Of a stretch of DNA of 64,000 bases, positions 1 through 12,239 are shown in pieces (positions within the stretch are counted from its first letter, which is position 1; each line of letters begins with the position of its first letter). The notes under the pieces were generated by a model that was not told the origin of the DNA, ran no database searches, and saw only the letters and a list, made by a program, of their open reading frames with translations. The DNA lies in contig OX424568.1 in assembly GCA_949152475.1 (NCBI GenBank), positions 22,357,667 through 22,421,666 of the forward strand, given 5' to 3'. The DNA comes from Terebella lapidaria (taxonomy: Eukaryota; Annelida; Polychaeta; Terebellida; Terebellidae). The position numbers and the translations under genes are program-made.

Positions 1-109
1 GGACCCACTCAGAGGTTATCGGGATTTTGGACAATCACCAATATGAAATTGTACTTGTGGAAACGAAAATTTCAAATTCAATATTCTCTCTTATTGTGAA
101 ATTATATAT

Positions 110-835
110 TGAGAGTGTCTCGGTCATAATTGAGGACACCTGCCAGGCCATATATCGAGGAATATTATGCCGGACTACATGCCGACGCCCCAGAAATCTG
201 ACTTGAAAGCCATTTCTGCTCGGTTTCAGGACCGCTGGAACTTCTCCAACTGTTTGGGAGCACTTGATGGGAAGCATGTTGTGATGCAAGCGCCTCCAAA
301 TTCTGGGACAACCTTTTTCAACTACAAGGGCACCTTTTGTATTCCACTATCGGTTCCGGGTAATCCAAGTAGGTGATTTTGGTAGTAACAGTGACGGAAT
401 ATATTCCCAATCTCAGCTGGCGAAAGGAGTTTAGAATGAGGCTCTGCCCATTCCAACGGACGACTTCCTGCCCAGGGGAAGGGATTTCACACAAATGCTG
501 TATGTCATTGTGGCCGATGCCGCCTTCCCACTAAAACGACATATGATGAGGCCATATCAGGGAAGAAACATTTCCCGGAAATGAAAGATTGACAACTACA
601 GACACTGCAAGGGACGTCGATTGGTGGAGTGCGCCTTCGGGATCCTGTCCAACCGATGGCGAGTGTTCCGGCGTCCCATCAACATGTTACCTCGCAAGGT
701 GGATGTGGTGGTAGGAATGTAAGTATCAACCGATTGTTTGCTCCACAACTTCATGCAGACTCCAGCCGACGCTGGCATCAAAGACGTTTAGTTAGAAGTT
801 TTTACCCCAACGACAACCTCTATTTTCCACGTTGA
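110..835 (+). pseudogene. Decayed PIF/Harbinger DDE transposase, copy A
   Basis: Translation in changing frames gives the HARBI1-like core: CLGALDGKHVVMQAPP with the first catalytic Asp (about 265-300), FFNYKGTF (about 316-340), then in another frame SNSDGIYSQSQLAKG, and MLYVIVADAAFPLKRHMMRP with the second Asp (about 500-555). RLVECAFGILSNRWRVFRRP with the catalytic Glu follows (about 618-675), then CLLHNF (about 738-755). Family members usually have DEAFPL; here the Glu is Ala. Frame changes and stops make it non-functional. The counterpart in copy B is at 34,800-35,505. Confidence 0.85.
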
Positions 836-1201
836 CGTTATGACGAGAACATTTTCACAGTTGGAGATTTAGTTTACGCGTGCCAAGGTCGGTTTTGTTT
901 TTATTGTCAATCAGCTGTGAAACCAAGGAAATATGTAATTTCACACTCCTGAGCAAAAAATAGGCCGAGTGAGCGTATAGGTCACTGAAATTTAATACTT
1001 TTGGACACAGCTGACCCTAAATATAGCGAAATCAAAGTAAATACAAACTTCTTTTATAACGAAGTACTCACATGGGTCCCATCGACTGTTATAACGGGAG
1101 TTTACTGTATCTAAATTCAAACGACTGAAAGTGTTGTAAAGTGCCACCTTTTCGGGGTTAGGCAACATTATATGTATTTTGCAAGTTCGCCAAATTGTTG
1201 G

Positions 1202-1808
1202 TTGTTACACAACAACGAAGTTTCAGGTTCATGGTTTATTCCTCAGCTGCACAACTCTCACGCACACATTCGCTGCTTCCCATACTCTCACTTGCTCTCA
1301 CTGCTAGCTGGTGAATCTCTCGTACTCTTGTAGTGTAGGAACTCTCTAGATTTTTAGGCGAGTCTCTAGGACTCCCATAGCAAGTCTCTCTCTATGGACT
1401 CCAATCTACGGACTCTCTGATCTCTACCTCACTACTCTCTGATCTTCGGTCTCTCTGATCTCTACCTCACTGATCTCCCTAAACTGTCAAATGTTGGGGG
1501 TTCTTATATCGGGACTTCTCCCGTCTGCCAGCCACTGTGTGAGCCCCTGAACAGGCGGCCCCATCACTAATTGGATGGCATGTTAAAGTCCCCTTAATTG
1601 TGATTCGTCCATCGTGACTGCGTGGGCGGTCACATGGCGAATGTGGACTGTCTTAGGCATTGGGCCTTGGCAGGGTGCCAGGTAAGTGTACTCTACCGGT
1701 GGCCACCGTGCTGATGCCTCCGTCTCGCATCAGTGACCACCCCCTAACCAGTCAGTGACCCCTTGCCGGGACAGGCTATGTTTACTTTATCATGACTAAC
1801 TTAGGACA
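1202..1808 (-). mobile_element. Possible solo LTR (copy A)
   Basis: Read on the minus strand, the segment ends with an AATAAA-type signal (about 1,238-1,230) followed by a short tail ending GTGTAACA, which resembles the 3' end of an LTR. Its other end would be near TGTCCTAAGTTAG at about 1,808. The interior has a pyrimidine-rich stretch with repeats of CTCTCTGATCTCTACCTCACT-like units (1,300-1,480). No clean target duplication or paired LTR was found. The same block is in copy B at about 35,885-36,475. Confidence 0.3.
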
Positions 1809-2069
1809 TAAAATTTGTAATAGATTACTTTGTTAGTAGCCTATTATTTACAGTAGCCTATTAGTAGCCTACTTCGTACATGTATATTACCCCCCGACAT
1901 AACCTCTACATGCTCCCCCTTCCCCGGGCCCCAGCAAGCTAGCCCCTCCCCCCCGGCTCGTTCATGATTCATAATGACAGAATTTTTTTTTATATTTTAT
2001 CTTAATTTTGTAGAATGGACCTTCAACTACTCCACATGCTTGAAGATGAGCACGATTCTGACGAAATTC

Positions 2070-2650
2070 TAAATATAAATCAAACGAAACAGTCTTGTTG
2101 TTGAGAAAATTGTTTCCAACTGTATGAAGTACCATGTTCGGAGGCGCTGCTACCCGTGAAGTTTAATTTCATTCAGTCCTATCAATTAACATATTATACA
2201 TGATAATTCTGTGATATCACATAATGAAACCGATGGAAATATCAGGCACGAAAACGCTTGATTGTGTCCTCCTGCATTAAAATGCAACCTTTATTTTTTG
2301 CGCACGAAGCGCACCTGCAGCATTATTGCAACAAGCCGTTTTTTGTGACAGTGATTTCGTTCGCATTTAGTCGCTTGCCTTAACCATATTTGAATATTTT
2401 TTTGTGAATGATGGAATGGTTAATATGTCCATTTACTCATCAAGGGGCAAATCTCAAACCCTCTGTCGGTCATCACATGATCAACCGGTTGAAGGAGCTA
2501 CAGGACTCCAGAGTAATAATTTTATCGATTTTGCATGACACTGAGTGGACTTTGAGAACGGATAACAGACTCGATTTTGTTCGTTCGGAACACTTTGTAG
2601 TTGAGTATTGATTCCATGTTCGTCCCGGCAGGTCACCATCTGACTTCTTA
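2070..2650 (+). repeat. Dispersed module related to 8,920-9,310
   Basis: Contains an AACAGTCTTG...TGTTCGGAGGC block (2,090-2,150) and a later block around GGATAACAGACTCG...CGGAACACTTTG (2,560-2,610). Both recur in order at 8,925-9,290. The second block also occurs at 13,500-13,640, 53,900-54,047 and, reversed, at 24,905-25,110 and 26,885-27,085. No convincing reading frame is shared. It is probably part of an older non-autonomous element. The copy B equivalent is about 37,020-37,640. Confidence 0.6.
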
Positions 2651-3986
2651 CCGTCCCATAGATTAGACGCAAAAGAGTAAGCAAGAATTGGAAGTGAGGC
2701 CCAACAGTACCTAATACGTAGTGTGTTGCTTATATGGAGCTGTACGTCACAGACTAAGGTGAAAGTTCCTGGGTCGGTGCACGAGAAATTCAGAACAGTC
2801 TATTATGACACGAGTTCTGGGGAAATGCTTCCTAACTGATGCAGGCATGTTTTTTTTATGTTTTCCATTGACGGTCGTTGAATCATGGGTGAGAAGAAAA
2901 TGTCCATCAGAGATATTCAGCTGACGAGGACCTGATGACATGATACCAATAATGTGAATCATATACAGACATAAACTTCGACAGGAAATGAATAAATAAT
3001 AAAAAACAAATAAAATAAATACAAAAATAATTCATGCCATGAGAACACTCATGTTCGGAAAACTACGAACATTTGTCCCAGCAGAAAAGTTATGACGTCT
3101 AGCATCATTGCGATGAGTGACAACGGCCTACTGGGTCCATGCTTGTTTCTAGACAAGGAGGTCTCATAACCGATAACTCTTTGGACGACTGCTTTCCGTT
3201 CCAACCCAGTATTTCATCTTCTCAGCAAAAGGAAGTAGTATGTGGAAAAGGCCTTGCAATATGGTGACACTGTGCAGACCTGTATATATACCTCCTGACT
3301 GATTTTGTCATCTGTCTCGACAGAAGATTCATGGATGGGTGGGAAATCCTTCACTTTTCTTAATGAAGTAAAATATATACTATTTTATTACATATAATCA
3401 CAGGGCACAGCAGTTATCGTGATTCCAGGGGGATTTTGATCCCGTGATTCTGGGGGCGAAGTTACGTGATTCTTGGCGAAAAATCATGTCCACACAGATG
3501 CGCATGCCTGAATATTGAGCAAAAATGATACTACAAGAATTAAAACAATTATTATTCGAATAAATGTCGCAATTGTTGTAGAGTGCACAGAAGGGAGATC
3601 CTCTGCATGTTGTTTCCCATATTCGCATAGAAAGCAACACTAATTCCTGGTAGACTATCGAGGCAACAATGAATACCCAGGAATTATACATTTCGAAGCA
3701 TTTGGATGCATTCGAAGGGATTTTAAATGACAAAGCATCACAGTTTCCTTTGGTGATGATATTATGGTTAGAAAATGCCCTGGTTTTACGTAAATTGGAT
3801 TGTTCTGGGAAAATAGATTTTAAAGTCAGGCAACCATGCTTCTGTGGGCAGAATATTTCTTCACAAAACATGTTATTATATTTCCCATAACGTTTCCATG
3901 GGTATTCTTAAAAAACGTTTATTTGTTTTGCTTCTAATCATGCTAATTCGGCAGTGGTTGTTGCAGAATCCCAATTACAGGTTATA
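2650..3986. other. No recognised gene (copy A)
   Basis: AT-rich non-coding sequence shared with copy B (about 37,640-38,930). A 157-codon open frame on the minus strand at 3,398-3,871 is shortened in copy B and has no recognisable domain, so I do not call it a gene. Confidence 0.6.
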
Positions 3987-3989
3987 TTA

Positions 3990-4855
3990 GGCCAAAAAAA
4001 AAAATTCTATGTTTCTGGTTACAATGGTCTTCCAAAAGTGATGCGGTGATGCGAATTTTTTTTTTTCTTTTTTTTCCTAAATCGGCGCGAATCGTGCTCG
4101 CCGAAGCCACGAAAGTTACATTTGCCTCAGTAAAACACGTATATGTTAAATATATTATGTGCATATAACATCCTACTGTTTGTTATATTCTAAACAAAAC
4201 ATTTGTATTCCTTGATAAACATTTTATTAACTGAGCCTCATGTGGCCCGGATGCTTTGTAGCATTACGCATGTTTTTTTTTACATATGGTTGTCCAAGTT
4301 GCTTCCGTGTTTTATTAATTCCTTTCGTCCATATTCATACCAATTTGCATCTGCATTTCATTCATCCCATGGGTGTGATAGCAGGTTAAAGTATTACCGG
4401 CCGCGCACATATAAAGCAGTTTGTTACCCGTTCGTAGCCGCGATTTGCCACTCATTGATTTCAGATCGTCACACTGACCAAATTCACATTGTTATTAATA
4501 TCAGCGTTTGTCATATTTGAGCTGACACACAATACAACACGAACACGCACGGCTACATTTATGTATTGATGAACTTTTAGTAGGCCTATATTCTTCAACA
4601 CAAACATAACTCACAAATTTGCATCACTTAATAACTGGTACTGAATGTAAAACCTGTAGAATATGACACTGTATGTGTTCTTTCATCATCCAATAACCAA
4701 ACGTCGAGGGCGGCGGTAAAAAAAATATAAAAACGAAGTGACGCGCGGTATTTTAAGTGATGCGCGCGATTTATTTTTTTTAAAAACGAAATGATGCGCG
4801 GGGTTTGGAGTGACGCGCGCGATAACCAGAAACATAGAATTATTTTTTTTTGGCC
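3990..4855. mobile_element. Harbinger-type MITE, 866 bp, TTA target duplication
   Basis: Inverted termini of about 32 bp begin GGCCAAAAAAAAA and continue through TTCTATGTTTCTGGTTA on both ends. The direct target duplication TTA lies at 3,987-3,989 and 4,856-4,858. Copy B at about 39,162-39,180 has the unoccupied sequence with a single TTA, proving insertion rather than deletion. A 3 bp TTA/TAA duplication is a known hallmark of PIF/Harbinger elements. GC-bearing subterminal repeats of TGAYGCGCG type occur at 4,739-4,820 in otherwise A/T-rich sequence. No transposase ORF, so non-autonomous. Confidence 0.85.
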
Positions 4856-5827
4856 TTATGTGTGACTGGTAACTGGTTGATATGCCTGTGTTATTTACCC
4901 ATAAAGCCCACAATAATATTCATCGCCCAAAAAGGGTAAACGAACCATAAACCCTTGGGCCTGGCCGTTTTCCATTCTAAGAGCGTTAAAGAGTAAATTA
5001 ACCCCGACTCAATGATTCTAAAGTCTCATCATGTAATATCTCTAAAAAGGACTGCAGCCATTGGTTTTGAATTTAAAGGAGATTAATAACATGGCATTGC
5101 TGTGAAACGCCTTTCCGTAATCTGAGACGGCCACTAGCGGTTTCTAATCAAGTACAGAAATCAAGGTGGGAAACGTAAATTAAAAATAACCAATCACATG
5201 CGCGTATTTGATCGATCGATATGCGGACGAGCCCTGGCGCCACTCAGCCAAGCAGACTGCGACACCAACGGAAAATCGTTGACATGGAAAATAAACCGGG
5301 TTTGTTGATCATTTTCTTTGAAGATTGGAAGAAACCAACACGTTAGGATGCCATGTTATAATCGGGATAAAACTGTGTTTGGTGCCAAACATAGCTTTAT
5401 CCCTTAAATATAATCGTTTTGAATACCAAATGTGGTCGTTTTATATTTAAGGATTGACGATAAATAAATTCTTTGTTGAATAAAATAAAGCTGTAACGTA
5501 TTTAGTAACAATCTGTTCATGAATAAAGGTGCGTTTTCAACGAAAGCAATTCTTCACCATGAAATTCATGTGAATTAAATAAAATGCCAGTTTCATATGA
5601 GTAGACTAAAATATGTTTACCAGATTTTGATGAAGACAATAACGAACCTAAAATACATTTTCGGAATAAAAACAAAGTCCCACCAAATCTTCAACATGAC
5701 AATCAAGGTGTTGGGCAGGAAAACTGTTACTATTTCCCTCGCGAGGAAAACGTTTCCCCTGTGAGGATAAAAACTATTTCCCACGTGATGAAAACGTACC
5801 ATTTCCTCAATTCTCCCCGTTGTAGAA

Positions 5828-6137
5828 TGTAAGTATCAATCTATTACCACCAATACAGTGAGACTTTAATGATGCCAATAACAAACGAAAAATACAATAT
5901 TTTGCGATAGAAACAAAGCCTGACCGAATAGTTTATCCAGAGACACACTGGCGTCATCAGGGACAGACAGTGTGTTAAATGTAGTTGTTTCTACTGTACA
6001 CCTGATGGAATTAGTATACAACTGCCCAACAACCTATGGAAACAATTTATAAATCCGGAACAACCCCAATGGAACAGATATATGACAAGTACATAAGTAC
6101 CTAATCACAAGCCCGAAGGCTACTGAGTTGATGGTAG
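5828..6137 (+). mobile_element. GTAAGTATC repeat insertion (copy A only)
   Basis: Starts TGTAAGTATCAATCTATTACC and ends GAGTTGATGGTA. Copy B at 40,141-40,146 runs straight through the site (GTAGAACGTACTCAT). Internal landmarks shared with other copies are CCAGATTTTGATGATGCC-like sequence, GAAACAAAGCCYGACC, a small hairpin ACACACTG/CAGTGTGT around GCGTCATCAGGG, and GTACACCTGATGGAATTAG. No coding capacity. A target duplication of about 4 bp is possible but not clean. Confidence 0.8.
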
Positions 6138-6179
6138 CTCATATCATTTCGCGTATGACATAGCGACTCATACGGTTTC

Positions 6180-6560
6180 TGTTACAGGCCCCCTGTATGT
6201 TTATCTTTTATGGGAGGTCTGACGAGAGAACAGTTGTGACGGATGGGCTCTCTTGGTGTCCTACTGGACATCTCAGCGCAAGGTGTAACTCTTGGGAGAA
6301 GTCTTGTTCGAGGGTTGGGATTAGGCTCGAGGAAGTCCAGGCGTCGTCTCCCCACCTTCAGAGGTTGCTATGTGGCAGATATCTGAACATTAATATCATT
6401 GGCATTTGTCACAATACTAGTGGGCCTATCGATAAGAGTTGTCCAAACGTTGGAGCTTATTATGCTATAGAAGCAGTTAGTCCATATTAGATTATTGTTC
6501 TAAACATTTGAAATGGACAAGGTTATACCTCGATGTTTTTCTTGATTTTCTTTATGTCTT
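6180..6560. repeat. Internal module, first instance
   Basis: A block from GACGGATGGGCTCT to TATACCTCGATGTTTTTCTT recurs, diverged, at 9,960-10,285 in the same copy and at 40,225-40,560 and 46,025-46,335 in copy B. Minus-strand frames are open for 70-85 codons but the frame is not the same between instances, so coding is doubtful. Confidence 0.6.
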
Positions 6561-6789
6561 GAATCAATTGCTTATATTACACTATACAGAAAATAATGTA
6601 TATCATATAATTTATAATATAAGTTAAAATATAGGATATGGATATGGCAGAAAAGAGTGATATCAAGAAGATCATGAAATAGTTTTAAAGAGCATTAAAT
6701 GAAATCATCACTTTAAGTATTTGAAATATATGTTAAATTTCTAATTTAGTTCCGCCGGGAGGATGCCAAATACCTTATTGCGTCGGCAA

Positions 6790-7225
6790 TTTTGTTCATT
6801 GCCTTACCAGCTTCCCGAGCGGGCGAGCGGCCTTTTCTGCCACATCAAGTTGCCTCATCAGCACCTCCCTGTTCTCCTGTCGCTCTTCGACTTGGACACG
6901 TGCCTCACAGCATCGCGCGACTAGATCGACAGTACTGCGTTGTGCTGTCGGTCCTCTCGTTCGGGACCGCTTGGCGATGGGGCCAGCAAATGAAGTGGAT
7001 GCCGAACCAATTTTGGGAACATCCACTTCATCTTCCGGCCCTGTCTCCAAGGGCGCAGAAGAACTTGAAGGTCCTGGTGCGGCAGCCTGCTGTCTTTCTT
7101 GAGTGGCAAAGGTCACACTTGGAACGATGTTTGGCTGTTCAAGAAAGATGATGTCCATTACCTCCATGAACGCGAAATCTTTCCTTCTTGCTCCGCTATT
7201 TTGATTATTGTTTTTGGCCTCTGTA
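6790..7225 (-). pseudogene. MYB/SANT-like accessory protein, 3' exon (copy A)
   Basis: Minus-strand frame from a likely acceptor (CCGATACAG, about 7,223) reads KDFAFMEVMDIIF, then a Ser/Pro-rich linker, a basic patch (AKRSRTRG) and a Glu/Arg/Gln-rich helical tail near REVLMRQLDVAEKAA. This arrangement resembles the C-terminal part of the MYB/SANT-like protein that Harbinger elements encode opposite the transposase. In copy A an 8-nt tandem insertion (GCGGGCGA region, about 6,817-6,830) shifts the frame near the C terminus. Copy B lacks it but has its own break. The N-terminal trihelix exon was not found. Confidence 0.6.
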
Positions 7226-7587
7226 TCGGTTGAGAAACACAATGATATGTATTCTTTGTTATGAAAGTACATAGTCATTTATATTGGAACAAGCACTTTA
7301 TGCTGCATTTGGTATTATTCATTAAATAGACGCCAAGGTTTAAAGATGCATTGGAGGCAGTTCGGTGGCATGAATAGAAATACCAATATACCATATACAT
7401 ATTAAGTCATTTTGGCGGAACGACACAACATTTCCTAGAACGACGAAAACTGGAAATGCTGACCCAGCAGAAAAAAATAGAAGCAGATTTTACCGTTAGG
7501 ATTTCCATAAATTGTAAAAATATTACTAAGTAAGTTGATGAGAAAAAAGAAATGGCACTCACTTCTTGATAAGGTAGAAAAACTTAC

Positions 7588-7734
7588 CGTTCGCTTGACC
7601 TGGGGTTCTTTAAATGGCCTTTCCCAGTTCAGCAAAGAGCTTAGTTTTGGAACTGGTCTTTTTCGCCTTGTCTTTTCTAGCCTTGTATTTCCGTGGCATA
7701 TCCCTTATTTGGACATCAGTCCGTAAGGATCGAT
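7588..7734 (-). other. Exon-like 147 bp block, copy A
   Basis: On the minus strand it is bounded by ACATTTTCAG and G|GTAAGTTT. One frame is open from the acceptor through DMPRKYKARKDKAKKTSSK to a TAA, about 40 codons, very basic. Copy B (43,617-43,763) keeps the length, both splice-like borders and the stop, with Tyr to Phe as a difference. Likely an exon of the gene or transposon that also supplies 6,790-7,225. No domain recognised. Confidence 0.35.
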
Positions 7735-8919
7735 CTGAAAATGTTAATATATATGAAATAATAATACACGTACAATTAAATTTTGGGGGATAAAATTATT
7801 CCTAATCAATTTCATAAGCATTCCCTCATTCTAAACACGTATTTTTGTTTCAACAAGTAATGTTGATGTAACACGTATTAGTAACGAATAGGTTATTGAA
7901 TTAATTTGAAAACATTAAGACTAATACCGATGTAATTTATAGTACAAATTCGAAAACTAAATCGGTGACCTATATTTTTCATTTCACTATTTCAAAGCAA
8001 CATATTACGTCACACACAAAATATTCAGTTTAAAACCCTGATAAAAACAGACAATATTCACTGTATCCTGATGTATGATATAGTGAATGCGTTTCCTTAC
8101 TACCTCGCAGACAAAATGGTGTAAAAATGTTTTTTCTGCTCCAGGTAGACCTGGTACGCCCTCCCGGGCCTCCTAACACAAAATCCTGGACCCGCTCCTG
8201 GAAAGGTACTGATTGCCAATACTTCTGCCCAGTTTTCTCGTCAAGAGTTACTCGCCTAATACTGAACTAACTTGTTTATTTCATCAATATGATTGTCAAG
8301 CTCGTGCCTCAAAATTGCTGATGACGATAGGCTGCTAATCGAAAAATGGTAACACCTAGTTTATGTAGGATATATAACAAATGACACCGTTTTGACTGCT
8401 TTGAATGTATTGAACACAATAAACAATTGAACACACGTATGTTTTGTACTTGCTTTGTGTGCTATATTCCCATTGAATTGATATTACTAACATCATTGTT
8501 CTTGGCTAATCGTTGGCGTTAAATATGCTCCAATATCGAGATTTTTCAGGTATTTTGTGCAACGAAATCTAGTTTTGAAAATGGGTCAAAGTTTGAAACC
8601 TCTAGATACTCTTAATATTATGTTTTGTTCATTGGTCCTACCCAGACACTATCGACAATTTATGTAGCCATATTCGTGATGCATTACTCAAACTTTCGGT
8701 CAAGAGGATAGCTAATGGGACTTTAGTTCTTCATTTCATAAGACCTGAAAAAAATCTGTGCCACCAACAGATCCAGGCCTTTGGTGACAAAATTTTACAG
8801 ACACAAGTTGTTAGATATGAAACTTGATAGGAAACATAACTGAATAAAAATAGTTATGGTTCTAATCTAAAAAAAAAACACGCTTGAAATCCCAGTCAGC
8901 ACTGAAGTTCTTAATGACA
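7735..8919. other. No recognised feature (copy A)
   Basis: AT-rich non-coding DNA that is very similar to copy B (about 43,764-44,945). No repeat boundary, RNA gene or coding frame seen. Confidence 0.6.
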
Positions 8920-9310
8920 TCAGAGGAAACAGTCTTGTGGTTGGAAAACTGTTCCCAACAGTATAGTGTACCACGTTCGGAGGCACTGCTACGGCGGTGT
9001 GAAGTATTCACAGTCAAAAAAAGCTACAGTCACCAAATCCATGTCTGCCATGCAGCTAGATCTATTTTCATGTTAATTTTGGGGAATTCATGACGGGTGC
9101 CACTAGTGGGCAGGAAATGCTCACTCTTTCCGGAGCACCTAATTTTTGGAGGTTCATGAGTTTCCCTGTCATTTTTGTTTTCTCTCACTTCGTATGCCTG
9201 ATATGACTTTCTGTCCCCGGACTATGAGATTGGATAACAGACCCTGTTTTGTTTGCTCGGAATACTTAATACTGGGTATTGATTCCACGTCTATTCTTCC
9301 ATCTAGTTCT
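8920..9310 (+). repeat. Dispersed module, second instance (copy A)
   Basis: Diverged copy of 2,070-2,650. It also contains a GGCAGGAAATGCTCACTC...CACCT segment (9,110-9,145) that recurs reversed in 25,040-25,090 and 27,020-27,065. Copy B equivalent: 44,945-45,400. Confidence 0.6.
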
Positions 9311-9647
9311 ATCAATTGGAATATTGTACATAATAATTTTGTGAATCACATAAAGAAATTGATAGAAATATCAGGCACAAGAACTTTTAATTGTGACCTC
9401 TTACAGTGAAATTCAACTTGTATTTTATTATTGCGTCCCAATCTCACCTGCAGCATTATCCCCTCGTTGTTGAAATGCTTTGGGACCGGGCAGCTTGGTA
9501 CTGGTTCTGTTGAAAAGGACTCCAGCTCGTCCAATGATGTTGATGGTTCTTGGCGTTTGATAATGGGTTCTCATTGATGACACCGAGAGTGAATAGTTAG
9601 CTCTTCTGTTTCATCTCTGGAGTGGGCTTGTTCCTTACGTGGTTCGA

Positions 9648-9658
9648 GGGGGGGGGGG
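9648..9658 (+). repeat. Poly-G tract, 11 G
   Basis: Homopolymer of 11 G. The same position in copy B (45,696-45,714) has 19 G. Length may be unreliable in either copy. Confidence 0.8.
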
Positions 9659-9954
9659 TCCTGTGTCCATGTGACGCCCTAGCGAATGACGTCTCCCGCC
9701 GGGAGGACGTTCCGTACTTTCAGACAGTCACCTCAGGGAATCAGTGCTGAGGCAAACCTCCACTGCGTAACAGAAACTTAGTCCCTGAATAATCATCATG
9801 CAACTGAATTAGTTGCACAGACACAGGACATGGAAAAATATAATGTTTACCATTATTTTTGAATGATTTGTGTAGAAAAATTTCTAACCGCTATGGACAG
9901 GGAATAGGTCTGATTCATACAGGCAAAGGCTAGTGCCATTAGGGGGAATTGTTG

Positions 9955-10300
9955 TCTTCTTTTGTGACGGATGGGCTCTTTTGATGTCCCACTGGACGTT
10001 GTCCCAGCACAAGTTGCAACCTTTGAGAGTAAGTCCTGTTTTGGGGGTTGGGATGAGGCCCGAGGAATTCCAGGCGTCGTCTCGCCACCTTCCGAGGTTG
10101 CTCCTTGGCAGACCTCTGAACATCAATATCATTGGCATTTGTCACAATACTAGTGGGCCTATCAATGAGAGTTGTCCAAAAGTTGGAGCCTATTATGCTG
10201 TATAAGCATTTAGTCCATATTAGATAATTGTTTTAAACATTTGGAGTGGACGAGGTTATACCTCGATGTTTTTCTTTATGTCTCAATTGAATTGCTCTCC
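9955..10300. repeat. Internal module, second instance (copy A)
   Basis: Diverged copy of 6,180-6,560. The minus-strand 84-codon frame here (9,884-10,138) is conserved in copy B (45,944-46,198), but the first instance of the module does not keep it. Coding status undecided. Confidence 0.55.
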
Positions 10301-10564
10301 AACCTCGTCTGCGATGTTGACAGCCGCACTCACCACTGTGACATACCCGCGAAATTAGGGAATGAAACAATTCCTGGGTGATGCATTGGCGCAACAGCTG
10401 AGTGACAAAAGTAGCACCCTAAATAATGATGGACAGTGAAACGCCTAACCTGACTTGACAATGGGCATCGGCTTCAACCTCAGTGACGTGTCTGAAAACA
10501 GTACATTCTATTGTTTATATTCTGCGGATAACTTGCATTACTGCTTCAGTAGAGTATATGAATT

Positions 10565-10582
10565 TTCCTTCGATTACTTCAA
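10565..10582 (+). other. Empty target site of the YR retrotransposon
   Basis: Sequence TTCCTTCGATTACTTC is uninterrupted here. In copy B the same site is split after TTCCTTCGA by the 4.5 kb element 46,634-51,134, and TTACTTC resumes at 51,135. No base of the target is duplicated or lost. Confidence 0.92.
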
Positions 10583-10985
10583 AAAGCTACAGTCACACAA
10601 AAGCTGGATCCTACACCGACCATGACGAAACACTGATGATCGCCCTAGACCAATACAGTCTAGATCGAGTGGTGCAGGGGTGATCTGGGAGATACGGAAA
10701 GGACGACCCTTGTCCTTGTATCAACATTCCGCTCCAACACGTCAGCACTACGGAAGAACAAGGATCCAAACACAGCAACGCCACGAATCAGTCACTGTTC
10801 CAACATGGATCTTCCAGGACCATCCAGGATTGACAAAATAGTCTCAAACCATCCCGAACGACCCCGGTAATTTTAAGCAGTTTCAAACATGTGTGTTTTT
10901 GTCCCAAACCACATAGGAATACCAAGGACAATCCAAGACCATCACGGACCCAGCACGAACCATCACCATCATGAATGCCCAAGCA

Positions 10986-11457
10986 TAAAACAATAATTTA
11001 TTTAATAATAAAAAGTGTGATTATGTAAATATGCTTTATTACCTACATACGAAATTTGCTCTGCATGACGATTATTATTATTTTTTATTCCTCAATCTAT
11101 GGCATTTTAAACGAACCTTTTCTTGACATTCTTCGACCCAGATTAGCTGGCCAGATTAAGTTTTCTATCTGTACTTTTGTATTTTACACCAAAGTAAATA
11201 TAAATAAATACTTGAAACAATAAAACAATAATTTATTTAATAATAAAAAGTGTGATTATGTAAATATGCTTTATTACCTACAGACGAAATTTGCTCTGCA
11301 TGACGATTATTATTATTATTATTTTTTATTCCTCAATCTATGGCATTGTAAACGAACCTTTTCTTGACATTCTTCGACCCAGATTAGCTGGCCAGATTAA
11401 GTTTTCTATCTGTACTTTTGTATTTTACACCAAAGTAAATATAAATAAATACTTGAA
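10986..11457. repeat. Tandem duplication, 2 x ~235 bp (copy A only)
   Basis: Unit beginning TAAAACAATAATTTATTTAA occurs at 10,986 and again at 11,221. Copy B has one unit (51,657-51,893). The second unit has extra ATT triplets near 11,312-11,325. This is a recent local duplication in copy A. Confidence 0.9.
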
Positions 11458-11636
11458 ATATAAATGTAATGTTGTTTTTCCTTTTAATGTTGTCCATCCA
11501 AAAATATATGATAACATCTATATCATTCATGTACTATAACGCGTACATGTTATACGGTAGTTTATTTTTTCTGGTGGAATATAATTGGGCTTGTAAGTGG
11601 TAATTACACTTCTTTTATCTTTTGATATTTATGTAC

Positions 11637-11838
11637 CTCGTCAATGTTGGCCTCGTGTGCCATGGAAGAAATTCGTTTGTCCTTGTCCTTCCCAGATGTC
11701 CGACCCATTCCTTGCTTGATTGTTTGCCTGTAAACATCCAAGAAAGCCTGTTTTGCCACAGACGAAGACGTCATCAACAGGCAAGAAAGGGCCTGGTACC
11801 TGGACGTCTTAAGGAGATCAAATGCCTTATCCTGTGAC
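11637..11838 (-). CDS. Candidate internal exon, unknown protein (copy A)
   Basis: Minus strand, 202 nt between acceptor TTGTTTTCAG and donor GAG|GTACAT. The open frame enters with one base of a split codon and leaves in phase 0. The 67 residues include KAFDLLKTSRYQALSCLL and KQAFLDVYRQTIKQGMGR. Copy B (52,074-52,275) keeps length, phase, both splice borders and an open frame, although most differences change the amino acid. I do not recognise the family. Helical, Lys/Arg-rich. Could belong to a host gene or to the transposon region. Confidence 0.4.
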
Positions 11839-12239
11839 CTGAAAACAAGGTATCGGAAATAACTAAAGAATATATAACTCGCTAATTTCAAGACTATTAT
11901 TTTACTTTCCACAACGAAATTTGGTTTTACGATCGAGTCTCTCTGAAATTTTGCACAGAAAGCCCAAAAGTATTACAAGAGGGAGTATTTTTTATTTTTT
12001 TTATTTTCGCAATTCGTTTCAAAATGGTGGCTATTTTTGACGGAAAACGGGCAATTTTTGGATTTTGACGGTCATTTTCTCAGAATCTGTTCAATAGCTT
12101 TTCTTATTTATGCATAACATTCCTCATATGTACACCTGTGACATGTATCTAAGTTTCGTTGCCCTTGAATCGCTCAAAGTGGGCCATTTTGGGCTCAAAC
12201 TCGGCTCAAATGAGACTTTCCCATGTTAAACTCTCGAAT

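Noticed and set aside
3398-3871. 157-codon minus-strand open frame
   Set aside because: The frame is interrupted and shorter in copy B (38,586-38,840), with no domain and AT-rich composition.
9884-10138. 84-codon minus-strand frame conserved between copies A and B
   Set aside because: Not conserved in the related module at 6,180-6,560; no start context or splice partner, so reported only as part of a repeat module.
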